64,000 nt of DNA from Marinigracilibium pacificum (GTDB lineage: Bacteria > Bacteroidota > Bacteroidia > Cytophagales > Cyclobacteriaceae), in assembly GCF_012926615.1 (NCBI RefSeq), contig NZ_JABBNU010000007.1:1-64000 (forward strand), read 5' to 3'. Of the stretch, positions 27,432 to 34,073 are shown one piece after another. Under the pieces are notes generated by a model that made no database searches, was not told the origin of the DNA, and worked only from the letters and a program-made list of their open reading frames with translations. The position numbers and the translations under genes are program-made. Within the stretch, counting starts at the first letter, position 1, and each line of letters opens with the position of its first letter.

Positions 27432-28275
27432 CGGATACGTAATATTTTTCACCGCAATATTAACAGTTGTTGTTGGCGGTGCAATGGCATTGACATCTGT
27501 AGCCTTAAGACCGGCACAGCAAAAGTCAATCGAATTAGATACAAAATCTCAGATTTTGGGAGCAGTAACAGATGTTTCTGCAATGAAAAATAAAGAAGTA
27601 CTTTCTTTTTATGATGAGCACATTTCTTCTTTGGTAGTTAATATTAAAGGAGATGAAGTTGAAGGAGAAGTTGCTGAAAAAGTAAATGTTAATAAACAAT
27701 TCAGAAATCTTTTCAAAGCTCAAAAGAAAAGGAGAGAGGCTGGTAAACTGACTCAATTAGCAGATAGAACTGGTGATGAAGAAGCAAAGGCAGAAGCTGC
27801 CAAATTGATTGAAGAAGCAGAGGCCATTGAAGCAGATGCTCTTTTTCCAGTGTTTAAATATAGTGCAGAAAGTGGAGATGCAATTGATGCCTATATTTTT
27901 CCAGTATATGGTAACGGGCTTTGGAATAATATTTTTGGTTACGTAGCATTAGAAAATAACCTTAATGAAATTAAAGGTGTGTCTTTTGGTCACGTAGGTG
28001 AAACTCCAGGTCTTGGTGCTCGAATTACAACAGAGGAAGTTAAAGCTAGATTTGCTGGTAAGACTATCTTTGATGAGTCGGGTGATCTAGTTTCGGTTAC
28101 CATGGTTAAAGGTGAAGGAAATCCTGAATCAGCTCTTGGACCACATAAAGTTGATGGTATGTCTGGTGCAACTTTAACGGCAAATGGATTAAACGAAATG
28201 CTTGATGCATACCTTCATTACTATTTAAATTACATTGGTAAAAACAAGTCGGGCGAAGTTCAAGCTGCGCTCTAA
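27418..28275 (+). CDS. nqrC: Na+-translocating NADH:quinone reductase subunit C
   Basis: NqrC carries the second covalent FMN, on the outer face of the membrane. The GTG start overlaps nqrB and is backed by an AAGGAGG site. One N-terminal helix (about 8-30) anchors it. The motif SGATLT at 249-254 predicts FMN on Thr254. At 285 residues it is a little long: residues about 100-140 are a charged, Ala/Glu/Lys-rich helix not needed for the fold. No flavin transferase gene (apbE) is in the window; it must act from elsewhere. Confidence 0.95.
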   Translation: MRQSNGYVIFFTAILTVVVGGAMALTSVALRPAQQKSIELDTKSQILGAVTDVSAMKNKEVLSFYDEHISSLVVNIKGDEVEGEVAEKVNVNKQFRNLFKAQKKRREAGKLTQLADRTGDEEAKAEAAKLIEEAEAIEADALFPVFKYSAESGDAIDAYIFPVYGNGLWNNIFGYVALENNLNEIKGVSFGHVGETPGLGARITTEEVKARFAGKTIFDESGDLVSVTMVKGEGNPESALGPHKVDGMSGATLTANGLNEMLDAYLHYYLNYIGKNKSGEVQAAL

Positions 28276-28298
28276 TTAAAATACTAAAAACTGTAATT

Positions 28299-28976
28299 AT
28301 GAGTACAGAAACTACTGAAGTACAAAACGAGGTTAAAGAGCAGAAAGCTGCTTCTGAGCCATTATTGTCGAAACGTAGAAAAGCAATTTTAACTGATCCT
28401 TTGAATGAAGATAACCCGATTACTGTTCAAGTATTAGGTATTTGTTCTGCATTGGCTGTTACTGTAAAATTACAACCAACACTTATCATGTCAATTGCGG
28501 TGGTGTTTGTAATTGTGTTTTCGAACCTTATCATTTCTTTGATGAGGAATTTGATTCCTACAAGGGTTCGTATTATCGTTCAGCTTGCTATTGTTGCTTC
28601 TCTTGTTACAATTGTAAGTGAGGTCTTAAAAGCTTACAGTTACCCAATGTATAAAGTATTAGGAGCTTTTGTTGGTCTTATCATTACTAACTGTATTGTA
28701 ATGGGACGTCTTGAAGCTTTTGCTATGGGTAACAAACCATATGATTCTGTATTAGATGGTTTTGGTTCTGGTTTCGGTTATGCCTGGATCATCCTTACTG
28801 TAGCATTCTTTAGAGAATTGTTAGGTTCTGGATCAATATTTAATTTTAAGATTTTCGAAGAATTAGGTATTGCATATCAGGCTAATTCAATGATGGTTGA
28901 CTCTGTAGGTGCATTTATGATCCTTGGTATTATTATCTGGGTTCAGCGCTCTATAACTGGATATGTAGAACATTAA
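28299..28976 (+). CDS. nqrD: Na+-translocating NADH:quinone reductase subunit D
   Basis: NqrD is a six-helix membrane subunit, paired with NqrE in inverted topology around a shared iron centre. The 225-residue protein has about 35 extra N-terminal soluble residues (STETTEVQNEVKEQ), then NPITVQVLGICSALAVT and the conserved LIITNCIVMGRLEAFA, which contains the iron-ligand cysteine. The end (WVQRSITGYVEH) is slightly longer than in enterobacteria. The family also covers RnfE, but the operon settles it as NqrD. Confidence 0.96.
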   Translation: MSTETTEVQNEVKEQKAASEPLLSKRRKAILTDPLNEDNPITVQVLGICSALAVTVKLQPTLIMSIAVVFVIVFSNLIISLMRNLIPTRVRIIVQLAIVASLVTIVSEVLKAYSYPMYKVLGAFVGLIITNCIVMGRLEAFAMGNKPYDSVLDGFGSGFGYAWIILTVAFFRELLGSGSIFNFKIFEELGIAYQANSMMVDSVGAFMILGIIIWVQRSITGYVEH

Positions 28977-28989
28977 AAATATTATATAA

Positions 28990-29601
28990 ATGGATTTAGT
29001 AAGCTTAGCAGTCCGTTCGATTTTTATCGATAACATGATTTTCGCCTACTTCCTGGGTATGTGTTCTTTCCTTGCTGTTTCTAAAAAGGTAAGTACCGCT
29101 CTTGGATTAGGTTTGGCAGTAGTGTTCGTACTATCGATCACTGCACCTGTAAACTGGTTATTACAGGAATATGTTCTTAAAGAAGGAGCATTGACTTGGA
29201 TCAGCCCTCAATTTTCTGATTTAAGCCTGGAATTTCTTCAGTTTATAATGTTCATCGCAGTTATTGCTGGTATGGTTCAGCTTGTAGAGATGGTTATTGA
29301 AAAATTCTCTCCTGCATTATATGGATCATTAGGTATCTTCCTTCCATTGATTGCTGTAAACTGTTCAATTCTTGGTGGATCATTATTTATGGTTCAACGT
29401 GATTATACGTTATCTCAAGCATCAGTTTACGGATTCGGATCAGGTATGGGATTTGCTTTAGCAATTGTTGCTTTAGCAGCTGTTAGAGAAAAATTAAAAT
29501 ACAGTAATGTTCCTAAACCTCTAAAGGGGATTGGTATTACAATGCTAATCACTGGTCTTATGGCAATTGCATTTAAATCTTTTATTGGAATTGCAGTATA
29601 A
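28990..29601 (+). CDS. nqrE: Na+-translocating NADH:quinone reductase subunit E
   Basis: NqrE is the membrane partner of NqrD. The 203-residue protein has six helices and the typical [18 protein letters not shown] and [17 protein letters not shown], each with the conserved cysteine that binds iron. It is the last gene of the operon here. A strong terminator begins about 20 nt after its stop, and the expected nqrF (the NADH-oxidising FAD/2Fe-2S subunit) does not follow. Confidence 0.96.
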   Translation: MDLVSLAVRSIFIDNMIFAYFLGMCSFLAVSKKVSTALGLGLAVVFVLSITAPVNWLLQEYVLKEGALTWISPQFSDLSLEFLQFIMFIAVIAGMVQLVEMVIEKFSPALYGSLGIFLPLIAVNCSILGGSLFMVQRDYTLSQASVYGFGSGMGFALAIVALAAVREKLKYSNVPKPLKGIGITMLITGLMAIAFKSFIGIAV

Positions 29602-29621
29602 GGAATATTGTTATAGAATAT

Positions 29622-29650
29622 AAAAGCCTCTCTTATGAGAGGCTTTTTTT
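29622..29650. terminator. Terminator of the nqr operon, shared with the convergent aminotransferase
   Basis: Stem AAAAGCCTCTC/GAGAGGCTTTT with loop TTAT and seven T. The aminotransferase stop codon (29649-29651) lies at the end of the T tract. It can work in both directions, though the minus-strand T run is shorter. Confidence 0.85.
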
Positions 29651-30965
29651 ATGCGTATTGATTAATTCTAAGGTATTCTAGCAACGCTTTACGGAGATTT
29701 GAGTAAATGTATTCACATGTCTCTTCATTGTCCTCTAACAGTGTTATTCTAAACCCATTCAGGTCACTGCAAAAACTACTTATTGGAACAACACATATGC
29801 CATAGGCTCCAAGTAAATAATAAACAAAACGCTGGTCATTTTTAATACCAGGTTGGGAAACCCATTTCTCAATCATTTTTCTAATATCAGAATTTTCTAT
29901 CCTTAGAGTACTACGTTGATCAATTACATTTTCTTCAAAAATAATTGAGTTATAAAAAGCTCCATTTGTACGATTAAATTTAATTCCCGGAATTCCGGAT
30001 AAATACGATTCTAATAACCTGCTTTTTTGACCAATTTTGGCATTTTCATCAACTCTATATTGCTTGAAATTCGTATTCTCATAGATTTTTGGAATTGCCA
30101 ATTGAGGTAGTTTTGTTGCGCATACCTCAATCATTTTTGCATTAATTAAGGCTTTAGCAAATTTATCAAACTCTGAATTCTTACTTCTATTGTAAAACTC
30201 TATCCACCCACATCTGCTTCCTGGCCATGGCATTTCTTTCGAAATTCCCTTCATCGAGATGCCAGGGTGATCTCCGATTATTTGTGAAAGTTTAGAAGTT
30301 TTAGCATTGTTATATGTTATATTCTCATAAATCTCATCCGCTATAATCAACAGGTCAAATTCCTTTGCAATTTCTATCATCTGCATTAGAATTTCAGTAG
30401 GGTAGACCATTCCTGTTGGGTTATCAGGATTGATTATTAAAATCCCGGTAATAGCAGGGTTATATTTGACTTTATTATATAAATCGTCAATGTCCGGATA
30501 CCAATTATTGTCAGGATCTAGTAAATAAGTTACCGGACTCTGACTTGCATGAGCAGCCTCTGCAGAACTATGTGTACTATAAGATGGTGATGGACCTATA
30601 ATACGACTAGATGTTTCTATAAATTGATAAACTGTCGAAATCGCATCGCCTAAACCATTAAAAAACAGGATGTCTTCTGAGGTTATCAGGCATCCACCTA
30701 ATGAATTTGTTTTTTCAGCTAAGTATTCTCTTGTTGCCAAAACTCCCATACTGTGGCAGTATCCATATGTATTATCCTCTTGGATCAATCTGCCAATTTC
30801 ATCCTTCATCCAGGTAGGAATTTTATGGTTCTTCTGAATTGGGTCACCAATATTTTCCCAGTAGATTTTTCTTCCTAGTTTATTAAGCTGTTCAGCTTTA
30901 GAGACTATGCCTCTTATTTCATAGTTTAATTCTTTTGAGCCGTCACTTAGTAATTTTTGTCTCAT
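29649..30965 (-). CDS. Aminotransferase class I/II (PLP-dependent)
   Basis: A 438-residue fold-type I aminotransferase. I take the ATG at 30963-30965 (MRQKLLSDGSKELNYEIRGI); an upstream in-frame ATG at 31010 lies inside a hairpin and would add 15 hydrophobic residues. Visible landmarks are NPDNPTG (cofactor asparagine), IADEIYENITY (Asp and Tyr) and the PLP lysine in KGISKEMPWPGSRCGW. It resembles alanine/valine-type transaminases. The EMPWPGSR version of the lysine loop is unusual, and substrate specificity is not predictable. It is transcribed toward the nqr operon. Confidence 0.88.
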   Translation of the reverse strand: MRQKLLSDGSKELNYEIRGIVSKAEQLNKLGRKIYWENIGDPIQKNHKIPTWMKDEIGRLIQEDNTYGYCHSMGVLATREYLAEKTNSLGGCLITSEDILFFNGLGDAISTVYQFIETSSRIIGPSPSYSTHSSAEAAHASQSPVTYLLDPDNNWYPDIDDLYNKVKYNPAITGILIINPDNPTGMVYPTEILMQMIEIAKEFDLLIIADEIYENITYNNAKTSKLSQIIGDHPGISMKGISKEMPWPGSRCGWIEFYNRSKNSEFDKFAKALINAKMIEVCATKLPQLAIPKIYENTNFKQYRVDENAKIGQKSRLLESYLSGIPGIKFNRTNGAFYNSIIFEENVIDQRSTLRIENSDIRKMIEKWVSQPGIKNDQRFVYYLLGAYGICVVPISSFCSDLNGFRITLLEDNEETCEYIYSNLRKALLEYLRINQYA

Positions 30966-30977
30966 AGCTATTTTGGT

Positions 30978-31010
30978 AAAAAAAAAATGAATACAAAATT
31001 TTGTATTCAT
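30978..31010 (-). terminator. Perfect palindromic hairpin with T tract before the aminotransferase
   Basis: On the minus strand a 24-base perfect palindrome (ATGAATACAAAA and its complement) is followed by nine T. It ends 12 nt before the aminotransferase ATG. It should terminate the DUF502 transcript, or act as an attenuator in the aminotransferase leader. Confidence 0.65.
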
Positions 31011-31056
31011 TCAAATTTCAGAGCTATGTTTTACAAATAAAAGTAAATGCAGGATA

Positions 31057-31656
31057 TTATTTTATGAATTCATTATTCCACCCGCTAATTCCACCAGACA
31101 CTAAAAATTTCATGGCTTCAGATGAAGATACGTCAACTCTAGTTATCCAGTCTTTTGGGTAAAAGAATATATTTCCGGATACATTATATGAATGTGGAAA
31201 GTAAACTGCAACCTTGTTTTCCAATCCTAAAATTGTAAGATCTGTTCTGGTAATAAAACCTAGTCGTTGTATATCCTGACTGCCATTTATATTAACCAAA
31301 ACAGGGTATTTGAATTTCTTTTTTTCACCAACAAAAGCTTCAGTTAAATCTTTAATAGAAGTAAATAATAAGCTGATAAGTGGGATTTTTACAATTGTTT
31401 TTTCAAACAGGTCAATTATGGGCTTTGATATAAAAGTTGAGCCTATATATCCAATAATGGTTATAATGGCTAGTATAGATATAAACCCAATGCCCGGAAT
31501 ATTTATAGGTAATAAATTATCAAGCCAGTCAATGACAGAATATATCACATAAATTGTAACAGCTACTGGTGCAATGAATAAAAGACCATTGAAAAAATAT
31601 CTTATTATCTTCTTTTGGGGGTGCTTATTGCTTGATGGCTGTTGAATATTTGTCAT
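31057..31656 (-). CDS. DUF502 family membrane protein
   Basis: A 199-residue protein with two N-terminal membrane helices (about 20-45 and 58-80) and a soluble domain after them. Matching family marks are the FFNGLLFIAPVAVTIYV start, DLFEKTIVKIPLISLLFTSIKDL, and a C-terminal LVSGGISG. Function is not established. It is divergent from the next gene and followed by the hairpin at 30978-31010. Confidence 0.85.
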   Translation of the reverse strand: MTNIQQPSSNKHPQKKIIRYFFNGLLFIAPVAVTIYVIYSVIDWLDNLLPINIPGIGFISILAIITIIGYIGSTFISKPIIDLFEKTIVKIPLISLLFTSIKDLTEAFVGEKKKFKYPVLVNINGSQDIQRLGFITRTDLTILGLENKVAVYFPHSYNVSGNIFFYPKDWITRVDVSSSEAMKFLVSGGISGWNNEFIK

Positions 31657-31777
31657 TATCTATGATTTATTTATCTATTTTAAAGTAATGTAATCTCAAT
31701 TTACTATAAAATAAAAACTTGTTTAAACATTAATTGTTATTAATAGATCAGTAACAAAACAAAATGAGAAATTTTTT

Positions 31778-32218
31778 ATGGCTGAAGAAGTAGAAAACGA
31801 ACAATTGGAGCTTATAGAGTCTTTTGATCATGCTGATCTATTTTTGGTAAAAACAAAATCAGATACTCTGATAGTAAAATCTAAAAGCAATTATATACCT
31901 GAAAATAAATTTCGGGAAATTTTTGGTTTCATAACCACTAATATTATGACTTCAAAGGTTATTAAAAAGTTGATTTTTGATAAAAGGTCATTATCTGTGT
32001 TTAATCAAAATTCTATGGAGTGGTATTATACCGAATGGAAAAATGAAGCTGCTTCACTTGGACTGGATAAACATAGGAAGATTTTACCTGAAAATGAGCT
32101 TTTTAATAAAAGTGTAAAAATAGGTAAGGAAAAGATTGAAAAGGAATTTCCGAATGCAGTTTATAAAAAATTAGATATCCAATATTGTGATTCAGTTGAA
32201 ACAGCAATAACAATTTGA
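31778..32218 (+). CDS. Small conserved protein, SpoIIAA/STAS-like
   Basis: A 146-residue cytoplasmic protein without signal or membrane segments. The layout (strand, FDKRSLSVF, then NSMEWYYTEWKNEAASLGLDKHRKILP) resembles the SpoIIAA-like fold found in small STAS-type proteins, in which a helix follows a VF-x-W stretch. This is a fold guess from pattern only. It is monocistronic, has a terminator 20 nt after the stop, and lies divergent from DUF502. Compare the protein at 60904. Confidence 0.6.
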   Translation: MAEEVENEQLELIESFDHADLFLVKTKSDTLIVKSKSNYIPENKFREIFGFITTNIMTSKVIKKLIFDKRSLSVFNQNSMEWYYTEWKNEAASLGLDKHRKILPENELFNKSVKIGKEKIEKEFPNAVYKKLDIQYCDSVETAITI

Positions 32219-32239
32219 TTCTGGATATTGATAGAGAAA

Positions 32240-32271
32240 AGTGTTATGACTTTGGTTATAGCACTTTTTTT
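32240..32271 (+). terminator. Intrinsic terminator after the SpoIIAA-like gene
   Basis: Stem AGTGTTAT/ATAGCACT (one G-T pair) with a 10-nt loop, then seven T. Confidence 0.7.
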
Positions 32272-32718
32272 ATGATAACACCAATTGGTTTTAAAAGGGC
32301 ATTATGTAAGTAAATATTTGTGTTTACTAATAAAAGGGGGGTGATAATTTATGACGTCCTGAATATTTGTCTGGTATTCTTTTACTTTGATTACTAAAGG
32401 ACCTTCATAAAGTATTTAAAGCTACTTTTATCAATTATGAATTTAATCTACAAATTATAATTTTAATTAAAATTATTACATGGATGCTACATGTGGGTTA
32501 TAGGAATCAATTGCCTTACATTAGTTTCTTTCCTAGTATTTCCATATCTAATAATATCAATTCTTGTTTTAGTATAACTAACTATTATTGATTAGTGAAT
32601 GATTGTTACATAACTGCTATTTTACTCGTTTATTTGAAAATTTGAGGTTTTTGAATGTTTTATAGAGATTAATTTTGGCGAATATACTTTTTATATCAAA
32701 CTATATACATAACCAAAT
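32272..32718. other. Intergenic region before the CarboxypepD-type lipoprotein
   Basis: About 450 bases of AT-rich DNA with no open frame worth calling. Near the right end TACTTTTT (about 32683-32690) matches the -7 consensus at all but the last base and could be the promoter of the next gene. I see no repeat or RNA structure of note. Confidence 0.4.
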
Positions 32719-34023
32719 ATGGATCGATTTTTAAACAAATTCAAAACGCTTCTAGCAGTGTTTTTTGCTATTGCAATGCTAGCATCTTGTGGAAATGATG
32801 ATGATGAAGCTCCAACTATCGGAACGCTAGCCGGAATGGTTACAAATGGTAGTGATGATACTGCAATTGAAGGAGCTTCAGTTGTTATTTTTGATGCAAA
32901 TAGCAACTCACCTGTATTAACACTTACTACAGATGTTGATGGGAACTTCACAACTGAACTTGACCCGGGAAGTTACTTCGTGAAAGTTTCGGCTCAAGGA
33001 TTTCTTTCAAATCCTCCTGCTGGTATTTCTGCAATTCCATTTGACATAACTGCAGGTGTAGAAACTTCAAATGATGTTATTTTATTCCCTAATGATCAGC
33101 AAGGTCTAGGGTTGATTTCTGGTACAGTTACTGAGAATGGTAATGGTGTTGCCGGTGTATTAGTTATTGCAGAGGCCGGTGATAAAGCTTATTCTGCAAT
33201 TACTGATGAAGATGGTAATTATGTAATTTTCAATGTTGAAGCTGGTGAATATTCTGTAAAAGGATGGTTAGCAGGTTATAATTCTCAAGGTGTAGCAGTT
33301 TCAGTAACCTCAGATACTGGATCTGTAGATACTGACGTGACTGTAGTATCTGGAGCAAATGGTTCTCTATCTGGAATGGTTAGTAACCTGGCAGCTGAAA
33401 ATATCGATGTAGATGTTGCATTGATTCACCCTGTAACAAAAGAAACTATTCCTGGGCTAGTAAGTTTTACTGAGGCAGGTCAATATTTGATTTCTGACAT
33501 TCCAAATGGAACATACATCGCAAGAGCAACATATGCTAATGATGAGCGAGTGATGGATCCGGATAGAATTTTTAAGTTCGGAGAACCATATGTTACAATG
33601 ACTGGTACCTTACAGGAATTAGATTTTGATATCACTGGTTCTGTTAAGCTAACTTCTCCTACAAATGAGGCTACTTCTACAATTCCAGTTGAAATTACAA
33701 GTGTAACACCTGAATTTTCTTGGGTAGCTTATTCTTCTACTTCTGACTATGTGATTGAGGTAACTGATGCAGCAACAGGTAATGTTATTTGGGGTGGTTT
33801 TGATACTTCAGGAGAGCTACCTGTTAAAAATATTGTAATCCCTTCTTCTCAGACTTCAATTACTTTTAATTCTGATAACAATGCATCGATTGCAGCTTTA
33901 GAAGTTGGTAAAGTTTACAGATGGAGAGTTTATGCAAGTAAGGATGATCAAAAAGCAACTACCGGATGGACTTTGATTTCTGCTAGTGAGGATCAAATGG
34001 GATTGATCAAAATAGTAGAATAA
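32719..34023 (+). CDS. Lipoprotein with carboxypeptidase-regulatory-like repeats
   Basis: A 434-residue exported lipoprotein. The signal peptide ends LASC with Cys24, and the next residues are GNDDDEAPT, an acidic stretch like the surface-export signal known from Bacteroidetes lipoproteins. Three carboxypeptidase-regulatory-like (transthyretin-fold) repeats follow: GTLAGMVTNGSDDTAIEGA, LISGTVTENGNGVAGV, and NGSLSGMVSNLAAEN. The last third, from about 310, is a fibronectin-like domain (FSWVAYSSTSDYVIEV). It has no catalytic residues and is probably a structural or binding protein on the outer membrane. It converges with the large sensor kinase. Confidence 0.82.
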   Translation: MDRFLNKFKTLLAVFFAIAMLASCGNDDDEAPTIGTLAGMVTNGSDDTAIEGASVVIFDANSNSPVLTLTTDVDGNFTTELDPGSYFVKVSAQGFLSNPPAGISAIPFDITAGVETSNDVILFPNDQQGLGLISGTVTENGNGVAGVLVIAEAGDKAYSAITDEDGNYVIFNVEAGEYSVKGWLAGYNSQGVAVSVTSDTGSVDTDVTVVSGANGSLSGMVSNLAAENIDVDVALIHPVTKETIPGLVSFTEAGQYLISDIPNGTYIARATYANDERVMDPDRIFKFGEPYVTMTGTLQELDFDITGSVKLTSPTNEATSTIPVEITSVTPEFSWVAYSSTSDYVIEVTDAATGNVIWGGFDTSGELPVKNIVIPSSQTSITFNSDNNASIAALEVGKVYRWRVYASKDDQKATTGWTLISASEDQMGLIKIVE

Positions 34024-34044
34024 TTTGAATATTATTATACATAT

Positions 34045-34073
34045 AAAAAAGGCAGCATTTAGCTGCCTTTTTT
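34045..34073. terminator. Bidirectional terminator
   Basis: Stem AAAAAAGGCAGC/GCTGCCTTTTTT with loop ATTTA. The kinase stop codon (34059-34061) lies in the loop. Confidence 0.85.
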
